This document shows positions 32,769 to 45,900 of a stretch of DNA of 64,000 nucleotides, piece by piece (positions within the stretch are counted from its first letter, which is position 1; every line of letters begins with the position of its first letter). The DNA is from Odiellus spinosus (taxonomy: Eukaryota; Arthropoda; Arachnida; Opiliones; Phalangiidae): contig OY987225.1 in NCBI GenBank assembly GCA_963920705.1, positions 124,001 to 188,000 on the forward strand. Direction: 5' to 3'. The notes under the pieces are model-generated. The model was given only the letters and a program-made list of their open reading frames with translations, ran no database searches and had not been told where the DNA came from. A program made the position numbers and the translations under genes.

Positions 32769-35700
32769 TCATTGATTAATATTATATTTGGAAAGTAATT
32801 CAATCATTTCATCGTAACCTTTTTCAACAGCCAAACTCAAAGGAGTCTGATTTTGGTCGTTAGAGGCATCGCGATCGGCTCCATTATCCAATAAAAATTT
32901 AGCAATTTCGAATTGGTTTAAGCGCGCGGCTATGTGTAATGGCGTATATTTTACACCCCACCCTTTTCCGTTAGTGAATGTATTAATTTGAGCCCCGTGT
33001 TCCGAGAGTAGTTTAACAATATCAAATCTACCAGAGCGCGTAGCTTTATGCAATGGAGTTTCACCGTACACGTTCCGAGCGTTGATATCAACACCATTTT
33101 CAAGAAGTTTCGGCAGAATAGTTTTGAATAGATTAAATCTTAAGAATTCGAACGGATAACGTACTCGGTTATTATCCGTTGTCGCGTTCATTTTTAAATA
33201 TTCACAAACGATTGGAATTTTGTTCGTTGGTTCTGTATACTTCAAAACGTAATAATCATTACAGGCAGCAATGTGTAGAAGCGAATCTCCAAACATATCA
33301 ACGGCGCTGACATCGGCGCCATTTTTAATAAGTAAATGCGCTGTACTTGGACTAAGATGTCCGGCTGCTAAGTGCAAAGGCGTTCGATTGCCCCAGTCCC
33401 TCGTATCAATTACGGCACCATTTTGGATGAATTGTTTAACAACCTTACACCAATTTTGTTTCGCGACGTAATGCAGAAGCGTACTTTTCTCACTACGTGT
33501 AAATATACTATACATCATTGATAAATTACCGTAAGATATGGCTCTATTAACATTAGCTCCATTTTTAGTTAGAAGAAGAGCTATTTCGTATTTATCGCAA
33601 TTAATAGCCAATTGTAACGGTGTCCAGCCACCCTTGTCTGTTACGTCAATTTCGGCACCATTTTTGATAAGACTAGAAACAATTTTTTTACTACCATAAC
33701 GAACGGCGGAATGTAACGGTGTTTTTCCAGCCATATTAGAAATGTTCACGTCAGCCCCATTTGCTATCAGATAAAGCGCAATTGCAATATGAGATTCTCT
33801 GCAAGCCAATAACAACGGAGTAACGCCGTAACCATTTTTCTCGTTCAAAATATTTCTGTTGGTCCATTTAAAAAACTTTTTACTCGGAGGATTTTCAACT
33901 AAACGTTTCACGCACTTTATACTTCCGAACTCGCAAGCGTAATGTAACGCCGTAGTGTTGTTCAAAGAATTCCAATGAATGTAATTAGATATCGTGTCGT
34001 AAGAGCCTTTCTTTTCCAACAGAATATCGATCAAGAAGTTATAAATAAACTTACGTTTTTCTTTCAAAGCAACCATCAACGCAGTTTCACCCATTTCATT
34101 TGTGAAATATGATTCGTTAAACGAACATCTTACATCATTGACGTAATTGCGCAAAATTGGTAAAAATTCTCTACGTCTCTGTTCACTTTTCAAAACACTG
34201 TTTAAAAGGTTTCTCAGAACATAATGTTCATTTTGAAGCAGAATTTCATTCGTAATGGCAGTTGATTTGACGGAATCGTTACGCGTCAACAAATAATCCA
34301 CAACAAAATATTCGGCGAATGTTCGATGGACGAATATCACGTTTTCAGTCATTTCAATAACAATACCCACTTTTAAAACTTCAAATTGAAAGATTTTAAT
34401 ATCTTCATCAATCAATAATTGTTCTTGTTTACCCATAACCAATTGCAAGGCAAGCATTTGATGCAAGGCGCGCAAAGATTTAACTTCAAGTCCTTTATCT
34501 CTACGATAAATATCGAATTTACTTCGAACAAATGATTCGTACATTTCTATGAATGAAATATTCGAGATTTTAACCGCTTTCGTGTCAATGGTATTGATAT
34601 ATTCGGCTAATATTCTACAATGTAATGGATTTCCCATAAACTCATTTTCAACGTCTTGTATTAATAATCCAGATAATGATTTAATACAATCGTAAGCTAA
34701 TTTTATCTTATCTTTCAGGAAAATAAATCCTTGTTTATCCGGTTGCGTTTTAAATATCCAAAATCGCATCAGGAATTCAATTTGACTTTTCTTTACTAAC
34801 GGTACCATTTTGATGGCCGTTGTTCCCAAGTTTTTTTCTAGCGTCAGACTAGTATGTGGTCTATTTGCAACGAAAATATTACGAACACGACTGTACCTGA
34901 GGGACACGAGTAATTGAATTACAATTGCATCGTAATTAGGACTGATTTTGTCGAAGGCGTCGAAAAAAATAACCACACAAGATGAGGAACTGCTCGATAA
35001 GATGTGATGCAATATTTTGGTCTCAAACGCGTCTTTGTTGAATAATATCTCGTTCAACAAGAACTTTACGGCCAAACTCGGGTTTTCTTTCGTAAAATAA
35101 GTAGATTTATCGTTAGCGAGCAATTTAAGCAACGCCTCCGTACAATCGTTCAAATTAACTCGAATGATCCAAAGATGAGGCAATTTTTCTTTAAGTTTTA
35201 AACCTAAAGAGGTTAAGACTGTTGATTTGCCCATACCAGCAACGTCCGATATTATAACTATTTCTCCATCAGAAAGTTCTTTTAAAAGAACATCTTCGCT
35301 GAAAATTGACGTTAACCCCTTCTTACCTTCTTGTATAACCTCTTTTGGATTGATCTCATATTCGAATATACGTGGTATGTAATAATGTTTGATTTCTTTC
35401 AAGTCTTCTAGTTCGGATCCAATCGTGATAGTTTCATTTTTAATCAATTTCGTTAATGTCAACGAATCAAATACGTCATCAACTTCAAACGAATCGTTTC
35501 CAATCAGGTCAATCAAACTAATTTTCTCTGTATTGCCCTGAAATCTAACAGCTTTATTGGATAATAAATTTGCCCGTGATTTTTCATTTAGATCATTAAA
35601 TTTAAAACCGTTCCAAGGTATTTTTAAATAACAATTTTTGAGGTTATTTCGGATGTAGGTTTCAATTTGATTCTGATTCCGCGTCTTACGAGTTACAAGA

Positions 35701-38700
35701 AGTATTTTAAAGGAATTGATTGTAGTTAAAATATTAATTAGGTCAATTAAGGTCTCGTTTTGTATGGCGTCTTTACATTCGAGTAAAACCAGACTCTTTT
35801 CCGGAATGATTTGTTTTAACTCGAAAGATTTAGACATCGCTATGAAGGTTTGAATTTCCATGGCGAAGTGGTTGTCGAATGAGTCCCAAAAGGGTTCGAG
35901 AAATTTCACAACTCTAGCCATGGCTAAATCAGTGGAGTAATCGGTCTCCATATGAACCATCTTGATGTCGGAATCTTTTATGAATGACAGTAACTTCGGG
36001 CAATCACACGAACGGAACGTGGAAACAAAATTTTCCAACTTTTTAAGATATTGGGTTGTCGTGTTGACATAGATTTGTTTTCTAGCTTCCAACGATTTTA
36101 ACGCGTCCCGAGTTTTAGTCCTCAACTCCGGGAAAATTCTAATCAAAGCTTTCGCAAATGTTACCATACCTCGAAGATTCGGGTTTCCATCGGTGCAAGT
36201 AACTGAATAGTCTCGAAAATTGAATTTTCCTAAAAGATGTACAATGTCTTTGATCTCGTCTTTGGTTAAATCATCAAAAAACGTCTCGGGTTTGAAAAAT
36301 TCGGGTATTTTAATGAGCCATTGAAAAGCTTGGAGTATTTCCAATTCCATTTCTGTGAAAACAGTCTCGCAAAACGAAATCTCTCGAACGGCTTCCGTAA
36401 CTTGATATCTAATTGGCGTAGAAAGGATATTTTTATCGAGCTCTGAATCAAAGTCGTTCAAATTATTGTTAAATTTAAAAAAATTGCCGTATTCTTCAGT
36501 CAGTTTTGGATCGGACGGTTGCAGTTTCGGCCAAATAACCACTCGCTTCATTTTGATATTATTCAATGATTTTACGCCATGCTCGAAAAATGTTAGAATC
36601 GCGTTCGTATCAGCAGTTTCGGGGTAAATTCGAAATAAGACACCAACGTGCGAATTACGGCAAGTAATCGTGTTGGGAGATGACATGTAGCTCGTGATAT
36701 CCAATTTATTTATATCCACCATTTTGCCACGGTAACGGACATCAAAATCACTCGCCATTTGGGATAACATTTCGTAACAGCCGAGGCTATCGAATACTTC
36801 TGTGTGAGCGTGTAAACCAATGGAGGGATTCCTCGAAAATTTGGTTTTTTCTACTGTCAAGTATTTTAAAGCAAAGGTGGTGATTTGGGCCAACCAAGCT
36901 CCCAATGAATGTCCGGTGAAGAAGAATTGCCATTTTGAAACGTCATCTATCTTTTCAATAGCGAAGTACACTTTGTGAGTAAAGGTGCAAGCCGAGTTCA
37001 TTTGACTATCATCGGGAACTGTTCCATGATGGATTATGATGACTTGTCGTTGAACAGGGTTCCAAAATGCCGTTCCATGGTAACCATTCGCGACGGAACA
37101 CCGGGAATTGTGGACGGTAGCGGTTAAAAGTTTCCATCCATCGGGTAGTGGCGTTTTTTCTTGTAAATCGCTTTCTGATTGACTATTATGTCTATCTTTA
37201 TAAGCATTCGAAACGAATATGGCAAATTCACCTGCTGATGGAAATGGAGCCACATTTTGCAGTTCTTCAATCTTTGATCTCCAAGGGCGATTAAATTTAA
37301 AAGCATCTTTTTCGTCTACTTCGAAATTTTCTTTACTTAATTTCAAAGCCGGGTCGAACGTTAATTTATTCTTAAGAGAATGATCCGATGATACGTCTGT
37401 AATTTAAATGAAATATTAAACATTTTATTGAAAATATGCGACTCGATAGACTTCCACAGCCGGATCGTGAATTCGACAAACAATAATTGTTTGCCAATTT
37501 AATAAAGGGAAGATTAAGAAAATAATGGGATTAAATTATTTGGAAATAAAAAAAAAAACAAAAATCAATGGAAATGATTTGGAGGGTGGGTTAATTAACG
37601 TCGCATCTTCTCCGGGTAATTTCCTAAAGTGTCGAGAATATTTTGTCCGGATAGCCCGATATGGCGTCTACAAAACGAGCCCTAGAACTCTTAATTCGAG
37701 TTAGTCAAACTAAAGCTACGAATTTTTAAAGATAGTACCAAGTTTGGATTTTCCCAAGCTAGGGGATCCTACCATAGATTAAAAACCACTTAATTCATTC
37801 GACTCAAAACTTGGATTAAAATCGTTAAGCTGAAATATAAAAGGGGTTCTATTTTTGTGTTTAAAGGGAGAATGAAACCTAACAACGAGTGTTCTTTATC
37901 GATTACTTATTTAAATAGTCGACTGTAATCCACTATGGTAGGGTCGCCTAATTCTGAACGCTTCTAATTCTGAACACTTTCATTTAAAAATGAATAACTT
38001 AACTTTGCTTGGGTCTATTTAAAGATGGAAGGGCTCATTTTGTAGATTAAGAATGGGGCTATTCGCGTAACGCGACTTCAACACTGTAGGAAAAGACCCG
38101 GAGAAGATACGACTCTAATTAGCCAACCGCTATAATTAGCTTATTTAATTTAAGGAAATGTTTTCCCGGGCTTAAGCGCTCGATTTCATCGTAAAGTTTG
38201 AGTTCCCCGCTACAAAATAAACTTTTCAAACCCAGAATTCGGCTACAAACACTTCGCGAAAAATAAATTTCAAAATATGTTTAAGAATTACTAATTCTTA
38301 ACGGCGCGCTAAAATATACGAAAAACTAAAGGACCCACTTCCGCGCCTCGAATCGAGAGAAGAGTGGCACCAATCGCTTCCTTGGCCGAATTTAACTGGG
38401 GAAAGGCGGAATTGGCGCGACTGAGCCAGTATTCGCTAAGTTATCGACGATTTCCTTCAAATGAAGATTCCTTTACGGGTTCTATGCCAAAGCGATGCGA
38501 AACTTTTAAATCGTAATTCGGAGCTTAGTTCTTTTAAAGCTATTTAAAAAGCGTTTATATTTCTATAGAAAATTTCTGTCGTGTAATTGAGTCTCTCGTG
38601 TTACCCGTAAAAGAGAGCCATTATTCTTCTATCGTACCAGTAAAACGTCAGACTCAAAATTGTATCCCTCGTCGCAAAAGACATTTTTTAGACTAAAAAT

Positions 38701-41297
38701 AAGCGCAAGGCCTACTCGGGTCTATTTTAATTCAATGTTCATTCCTTCCGTATTACGCGCCGTACTCTACGGGAGGGAGATACACCTGCACGTGGCGGCG
38801 GCGGTGACTTGAAACGCCATAGTAAATTCCTTATACTCCCCTTTCATTGGCTGTAGCGAGGCTCGTTGACGAATCGGGGGAAGGAGGAGGAGAGAAAACA
38901 CTTGACGGAGTTCGGACTCCCTGCGCGGCGGCTTCTTTCATCTAGGAGGATGAAGGGGGACCTCTGGAGAAGAAAGCGAGTGTTGCATGAACGGCATACT
39001 AAAATGTACGTGACATAACTATAGACTGCCACCTAACGGAAATATTGAGAAACTATATTACTATTTTCGTACAGGTTTTTAAACTGGATGAAAAGTTAAA
39101 TTCTTCTGGCAGCTAAAATCGCTACGACAATTATCGAAACAGCAATATCTCCCCATTTTAATTTGAAATACTAAATAGCAGACTAAGTTTATTACATATT
39201 ATTCCTTTTGCAAATTTTGGGAGTTTTTCAGTATTAGAAATGTTTCAACATGTTTTGAAATTACGTTTTCACGAAGAGTTTGTGGCCGAATTCTGGGTTT
39301 GAGAAGTTTATTTTGTAGCGGGAAACTCATACTTTACGACGAAATCGAGCGCGTAAGCCTGGGATTGTTCCGAAGCTTGTAAAATCTTATTTCCCGGACC
39401 CTAAAGGGAAACATTCCCTTAAAAACGGTCTAATTAATTAGGCTAATTATCGCGGTTGGCTAATTAGGGTCGTATCTTCTCCGGATCTTTTCCTAGAGTG
39501 TTGAGCCTGTGTTCCGCGAATAGCCCCATTCTTAATCTACAAAATGAGCTCTTCCATCTTTAAATCGACCCAACCCAAGTGAAGTTATACATTTTTAATG
39601 AAAGTGTTCAGAATTAGAAGCGTTCCGAATTAGGCGACCCTACCATATCTATACATATCAATATATGTCTATATAAAGGACATGGCACACTTTTATGGGT
39701 TTTGGCTTTCTACGGATGTTATAAGATAGTTCAGATTTAGAAGCAAGGGGTGTTCAGAATTGGAATCGGGGCGTTCAGAATTAGAAGCTGCTACTGGCGT
39801 CTTTAAAACCGCGTCTACTTCATGGATGCTAAAAAAAGTGATTGCGCTAAGAAACCAATTTTATTCAATTTAAAAATTATGTAAAACTGTAACGTAAAAT
39901 CTAAAATTTGTACCTAATCAAGAGACTATATTTTTGTAAAACTCTTAACCTAAAAATAACAAGTAAAACTGCGTGAATAGGGGGAAACCGATATTTTGGT
40001 TCTTGTGTACTTGTAATTTTCATCCCTTCCACTCGCTGGCCAAGCCCCCCAAAAAAGAAAACCCGTTCTAGCCTCTAGGAAAATGAAGAATAGATTAATA
40101 GAAGGGCTCCGAAAATTCCATTGACAACTTGGGGATATTGAGCCCCGGTTCCCCTCCAATGTATTGAAAAGATTCTTCTCAGGGAGTGGAGACAGAGAGA
40201 ATTTAGAAAGGGAGTGGAAGGTGGGGTTTGTAATGTAGCGCATCGTCGTCTGCTAAACGTATCTGGCCAGGCCGATTTCCGGCATGATGCGTTTGTAAGC
40301 TATCTAAACCGGAAACTCGCCTGGCCTGAAAGCTCTATAATCAAGGAACGCGACGACTTTTTGGGCGTCATCACGTTTAGAGTGAAAGGGGGGGACCTTC
40401 CACTCAATTTCTAAAAATCAGCACCAAAAATATTCTAGGACTAAAGCCCCGTTTTCATGGTCTCTAGTAGCGGACAATTTTAGTCACGTGATTTTCAAGT
40501 TCCGCGGGTCCTCCTAGCGGAAGCGGGAAATATCTATTTCGAACAGATCGGCGCGGAAAGTGAAAATCCGTGGAATTTGTACTTCTCCGCGATTTATTTC
40601 GGCTTTAACAAGCGTGAAAACGAAACACGCGTGTAGCGGAGGCGGATTTTTCGGTTTTTTACCCGCTACTAGCGAGCGTGAAAATGGGGCTTAAAAGGTT
40701 TAAAATAAATCTTTTAGAAAACCAAAACGCTTGTTTTTATTTACCGAAACTCGGGCCTAAAACTTAGGAAAATAGTAAAAACCGCTTTTAGTGAAATTTT
40801 ATATTAATTTGTTTCAGTCCGGGTTAATATAGTTAGCAAAAAATTAACTCTCCCAAAAATAAAACGAAAGTTTAAGCAGAGACCGAAAACCAAACCCTCT
40901 CTGATTATTCTTCAATGGAATGATGAAAACTAGGGCAACGGGCCCGCGACTATTCAATCTTGACATTCGATACTTAACGTCGTTACTAAAAATTCCATAG
41001 CAATCGAGATCTCGGATTTCTAAAAAAGCGTTCAGAATTAGGCGACCCTACCCAATTAAAAAAATAGCAAACAAATTTTAAACTAAATAAATTTCAAAGT
41101 TACCCGGAAAATAAACTAAATTCAATATTATTATACTAAAATTTTGGAAAACGTAGGCTTAGTTAATGGACTTTTAGATATTATATACGGGTATGATACA
41201 ATGTTGCGTAATATTTCACAATAACACCCTTCGTGATGTCAAAATCTATCGATTTAAATACGTATTTGACATAATTAAAGGACTTACTCGATGCCAT
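32769..41297 (-). CDS. lipase-NACHT-ankyrin fusion protein (STAND-type, putative immune sensor)
   Basis: The main exon is 32769-37396. A probable 10-nt first coding exon (41288-41297, ATG plus three codons' worth, donor GTAAGT) has the right phase, giving about 1545 residues starting MASN. Domains by residue: 60-260 class-3 lipase-like alpha/beta hydrolase, with the nucleophile elbow GHSLG at 165-169 (Ser167) and likely Asp in VFDSLG and His in NSHVG; 260-690 an uncharacterised helical linker; 700-900 NACHT NTPase, with Walker A DVAGMGKST from 721 and Walker B VVIFFDAFD near 811-819; 900-1090 helical region with VHRTFAEYF; 1100-1545 about ten ankyrin repeats (GxTPLHxAAR type). NACHT proteins oligomerise on ligand sensing; ankyrin repeats bind partners. 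No signal peptide or membrane segment is seen, so it is probably cytosolic. The catalytic residues look intact. Substrate and ligand are unknown. Confidence 0.88.
37936..39645. mobile_element. 1.7-kb TIR element with TA target (AGGGTCGCCTAATT family)
   Basis: The ends are TGGTAGGGTCGCCTAATTC and GAATTAGGCGACCCTACCA, each next to TA (37934-37935 and 39646-39647). The inverted arms are about 370 bp and share TTTAAAGATGGAAGGGCTC and TGGGTTTGAGAAGTTTATTT or its complement. The central 1 kb is unique and shows no transposase. TA targets suggest the Tc1/mariner superfamily. Relatives: 2272-2520 and the end near 41030-41052. Confidence 0.82.
40205..40412. repeat. MITE-like inverted repeat
   Basis: The ends AGAAAGGGAGTGGAAGGTGG and ACCTTCCACTCAATTTCT are imperfect inverses. 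Inner words GGCCAGGCCGATTTCCGG and CGCCTGGCC repeat the symmetry. No clear target duplication. Confidence 0.5.
40444..40692. mobile_element. MITE with AAGCCCCGTTTTCA ends
   Basis: The ends AAGCCCCGTTTTCATGG and TGAAAATGGGGCTT are inverted, and arms with CTCTAGTAGCGG/CCGCTACTAGCG continue the palindrome. If the element is read as AGCCCC…GGGGCT, the flanks are CTAA and TAAA, compatible with a 3-bp TAA target as in Harbinger-type elements, but this is weak. Confidence 0.65.
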
Positions 41298-42993
41298 CTC
41301 TTCTTCATAGGTTGTAAACTTAATTAAACATTATAATCTAATTCGAACCGAAGGAATAAAAAATATTCACGATATAATACAACAATAAACATCGCGAGAG
41401 CTTTTGAGATCGTTGTACTCGCTCCGAAATTCCGGTTCTTAAACAGGAAAAAGGTTGAATGAATGGTATAGACCTAGCTAGCAGCCTAGCATGGAGCGCC
41501 AAGGTTAAACCATCCTCTATCTTAGAGAAAACGTTGCCATCTAGTGGTTATCATGTTCTTAAAAATATTTCTATTAATAGTCGCTTCGTTCAAATTTATG
41601 AGATTCTGCTCCTTACCTTGGAGCTTTAAGTTTGATTTCTCCCGTAGTTAGTGTTCCATGTTCCGTTCAACTACCCATACATGTTAAACTACCATAAATA
41701 GGACTACGAATTTAAATCAAATTATTTACTAATTTTGAGATTATTTACGATTAAGGGGAAAATAAAAGGTTTCGTGTTTTGAGAGAAAATTCTACATGGC
41801 TATTTCAATTTCAATTTTTATTCGCTAAACGGATATAAATCGAAAGATAGGGAGGAACAAGATGGGAAAGCCCATAGAATAGCTAGACCCGTGACATTGT
41901 AAAAGAGGCTGAAAAGAAAGATGCTATAACAGGGGCGACTTGTGCGTGCATAAACTCTCTTTAAACAATTTGAATGGCGTCTCGAGATTCCTTTAAACAC
42001 GAAGTTGCAGAAATTTCCCGAGCCGACTATATGACCGTCAGCGTTCTATTACGCGATATATTGGAAAAGACGTACATTCGAATATCCCCACTTGTGAGCA
42101 AACTCGCAGTCAAATCTACTCGCAACTCATATTTTTCAAATCATGTTTTTCACTTTTCAAATTTGTTTAAAGTGCGTAACACGCCCCTGCTGTAGCATCT
42201 TTCTTTTCAGCCTCCTTTACAAAGTCATGGGTCTAGATATTTATGGGCTTGACCATCTTGCGTCCTCTCTCCTCGGCCGAAAACTCTGACGGCAAAAAGT
42301 TTCAGAACCACATATCCATTATAATATGCCTTGTTGTTATTTAAAAAAATCAAAACTATATTGACTAATTACTACAAATAAAAATTATTTTTTTACAACC
42401 GTAACCCCGTAATGTTCTATCTAGTTCTCGGGCCGTAACTGTATTTCAGGAAAATTACAGCATTTCTCCGTCTTCCCCCTTAACAATGAATTGAATCGAG
42501 TACGTTTTGAAGGATTATTAGCGAGTGTCAAGATTGGAACCAAAATTTTACAAATAGCGGGGAAGCGGGAGGCGTTTTCATAGATTGTCTGTGTGCCCGG
42601 AGGGGCGCCATTCGCGATAAAACCATTTTTTTCTCACCCTTCAACTACGTCACTAACAACGACTCGACTCAATACGTAATACGTTTCATATAAACAGTTC
42701 GGGGTTGCAACTAAAACTGCGGATAAGGTAGCGGCTCTCTCTAATCACGCTAGCGTCTCTCTTTCTCTCGCTGGCTCTCTCTCTGTTCCTCATACTCGTT
42801 CGCGCGTCAGAGAGAATCGATGCTTTTGCCGACGCTAGACATTAAACGGACCTCGACAAAGCGCGCGTCGTCTGCTCCTCTATATAATCCCCCCTTACGT
42901 AAGAAGAATCAAACGAGAGTCAGATCGGGGCTGTCTGTCTGAATAGAGAGAGAGGCGATATTCGCGCGGGGGCACGATTAAGAAGGAGGCGAG
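41298..42993. other. head-to-head intergenic region, lipase-NACHT-ankyrin and SHPK
   Basis: 1.7 kb separates the two proposed start codons. The SHPK-proximal 260 bp is rich in CTCTCT runs (42735-42790) and contains a TATA box. A 60-codon open frame at 41974-42195 has no family resemblance and is probably chance. No other gene seen. Confidence 0.5.
42735..42920 (+). promoter_or_regulatory. SHPK core promoter: GAGA/CT-rich tract plus TATA box
   Basis: TATATAAT at 42881-42888 lies about 110 nt before the SHPK start codon, predicting transcription start near 42911-42920, where GAGTCAGATC resembles an initiator. Upstream, repeated CTCTCTC/GAGAGA blocks (42735-42800) are typical GAGA-factor-like sites of arthropod promoters. 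A further GAGAGAGAGGC precedes the ATG within the 5' UTR. Confidence 0.6.
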
Positions 42994-45900
42994 ATGTCGA
43001 GTCGTAAATTAGGCGAAGGCGACGTTATCTTAGGCATTGATTTGGGGACAACGACGGTAAAAGCGTGTTTAATCGTCGCCTCTAATCGCGAGGTAATCGA
43101 ATCGCGATCGCAAGAAACCAAGGCCTCGGTACCGAGCGATTACGGGTCAACCGGCAGCGAACAGGACGTGCATCGGATATGTACCGCTTTACAATTTTGC
43201 GTCTCTCGTTTCCCGAAAGACATTCTGGCCAAGGTTGGTCGCGTAGCCTTTTCGGGTCAAATGCACGGTTGCGTCTTATGGCGAGCCAACGAAGGATGGC
43301 AACGAAATAAGCACGGTCGATACGACGTCAACAAAGTGAGCAGTCTATACACGTGGCAAGACGGAAGGTGCTCTCCAGAATTTTTGGCAACTCTTCCCAG
43401 GTTAGTTCGTTTCGAGGATTATGGGATTAATCTAACGAAGCGTGGACGCTTTTAAAGGGAGGGTCGAGAGGAAAATCATGTTTTTATTTGGGGGATTCTT
43501 GTAAAGAAAGCCTAGCTGAGCGCGACACGAAGAGCGTGTCCCTCAGCACGGGTTGAGACTTGAGAGGATTGCATTAAGACAACGGCGTGGCGTCTTTTCA
43601 CTGATCGGAGGGGAACCTCTTTTAATCGAATGCCAATATCTAAATAGTTCCCGATTTTGATTAGGATCGAGTGGGAATCATTTGATTATCCACTTGACTC
43701 TAGTTCAAAGAACTGGAAATGATTTCCCCTATCATCTCGTTATTATCAACCTCTTTTACGTAATCCGCTGGCCTTCAATTGATCTCGCCAGAAACTGTCT
43801 ATATGGAGAAGAATGATAAAGTTAAGATAGGCGGAGGGGTTTGTCGTCGGCCGCGTTAGATCTGCCTTGAAGCTGTTTGTTTATACGGTGAAGTATATAT
43901 CTTTGGCATTGTAGCCCCTATCTTGATACGTTTCTTTGCCATTTTACGTTAATTAGGTTTCATTTGGTCTCTATGCCAACTAACGTAAAGAGACAATGAA
44001 ACGCTTCAAGGGGCTACGGACCAAAGATCATTGAACTTAAAATGCAAAAACTAATGGACGGAACATTTCGAGTTTTGCGATTGAAATTAGGAACGACGCT
44101 CCAGATAGGTTGGGGCGACGCGTTATCTGGTTACGTGTGCCGTTGAAAAAGACGTTAGACCTACATCTTCAATCGACGATCGAGCGAAGTCGTCGTAAAA
44201 AACATCTAAGTGATTACGGTCTATAGACTCGAGGGTTTGGACAAGATAACCCACAGATATTTCGATAATCAGTTAAATATTTCGATTACGTTGGATTTAT
44301 ATCAAAGTCTTTCCGTGGATAATTTTCAATTAAGAATAAAGATAATTTGAAATACCTATAAAACACAGATCTCTATTTGCAATAACGCGGCCTTTTCAAA
44401 TTAAAGTACCGCCATCTAAACGTGACACTCGTGTTTGATTCGCAGCGCTGTTTCCTTTAATTTATTATACTAAAATAGAGGTTTGCTTCGCACCCTTAAC
44501 AAACGTTTTTCCTTGGTTCTGGTCAAAACTCGTAAAGGAATTCAAATTAATTGTAAGAGAAAGAGCAATTTAATATTTTTAAGATTATAGTTGTTGGTTT
44601 TAGTAGATCCTCAAATGATTTTATTCTTTTCCAAAAAAATGGATAAAATTGACCTACAGATTTATATTCTGTAATAAAAATAAACTCCTGAACTTACATA
44701 AAATAAATGAAATAAACAGACAATTGAAAGATAATATATGCCTCCTCCATGATTCTGATTTCGTTTTGATAGCGACCCTTTTAAATTGTCAAACTTTTAC
44801 TTTTAATCGCGAAAGCAATACGACGCGAAACCAATATAAATTCCATCTTAGTTTAAACGAAAACTTGAGTAATCGATTAGAATGGGGAGTTCATAATGAA
44901 ATTCTTATTTTAGTCTTACTTCAATATCGCGTACACTGCCGGGAGGTTGAAAGGATGACAAACACAGACGGGGAAAAATGAAAGGTCGCTTATCTCGCTC
45001 CCCGTGAAGCCCGTCTTTCATCATCCCCGTCTTGGAAACTCCCGCTGTTCAATTTGACTTATTTTATTCCCATAAGGTTTAACGTTGCGTATTCATCCGC
45101 CTCAATATTGGTTATTCCGCAAACTCCTCTAGAACAATCAAATATTTTAATACTTTCCCAAAGATAAATATTAGAAAGTACGTATTAAAATAAAACTTAT
45201 TTATGGAATCTGTACGGGATAGATTGCGCATAAAATTACGAGAAAAAATATCTTTTACTTAGATTTAAGTGTTTATACTCTTCACTCTTTGAAAAATCAT
45301 AGCTCCAACAACTATCGAAATGAGCTTGCTAAGTAAAAAATTCTAACGACTTTATAAGAAAATATTGTCAGCGTATTTAGATAAGTCTTTTGTTTTTCCG
45401 CAAATTCGTTATACTTCTCGTTTCAAGGCAACTTATTAACTTTTCGCGTTAGAAGTTCAAAAAAGCTTTCGTGGAATTATCAATATTAATGACCCGAAGA
45501 TGAAGCGCTAGCCTCGAAACGTAATCGGCCAATAAATATGATTTTATTAAACGTCTCCTTTCGGGTTTAATTTTGCTTGAACGACGCCACAAGAATAATA
45601 GTTTTAAAATTAAATTATCCTATTTGTTTAGGTCGCATTATCTCTAATTAAAGCGTAAAACCATTTGGCCGCTCCCTTCTTCGTTTAGGTAAATTAAAAA
45701 TTCTTCATTCCCATTCCGCTCTTCCTTCAGATAGTTATTTTTGGTTACGGTCACACTAGCACATATTTTTCCCGAAGATAATTCCTAGTAATCTATTTTT
45801 GTTCCGTCTCTCTTTCTCGTTGTTTATGGCAGGCCGAAATCTCATTTACGACTCAGTACGGGCTACGGTTGCGCCACCTTATTATGGTTGGTGCAAAAGC

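Larger units (their letters stand above)
37397..41287. other. 3.9-kb putative intron 1 of the lipase-NACHT-ankyrin gene
   Basis: It is bounded by donor GTAAGT (minus strand, 41287 downward) and acceptor TTACAG (ending at 37397). The interior is mostly mobile DNA: a TTAA-family solo end near 37860, the 1.7-kb element 37936-39645, scattered GTTCAGAATTAG fragments (39735-39790, 41030-41052) and two MITE-like palindromes (40205-40412, 40444-40692). No exon was recognised inside. Confidence 0.55.

Noticed and set aside
32769..37396. Lipase-NACHT-ankyrin exon as bacterial contamination or very recent transfer
   Set aside because: It is one long exon, but it starts at an acceptor-like TTACAG with a non-zero phase, has local base composition and CpG level like its neighbours, and lies between animal genes. 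Similar architectures are known in animals.
39950..40243. 97-codon open frame on the minus strand
   Set aside because: It overlaps a MITE-like repeat, has no homology that I recognise and sits within the putative lipase-NACHT-ankyrin intron.
44649..44981. 110-codon open frame in SHPK intron 1
   Set aside because: No recognisable domain, no splice context and AT-rich composition; a chance frame is expected at this length.
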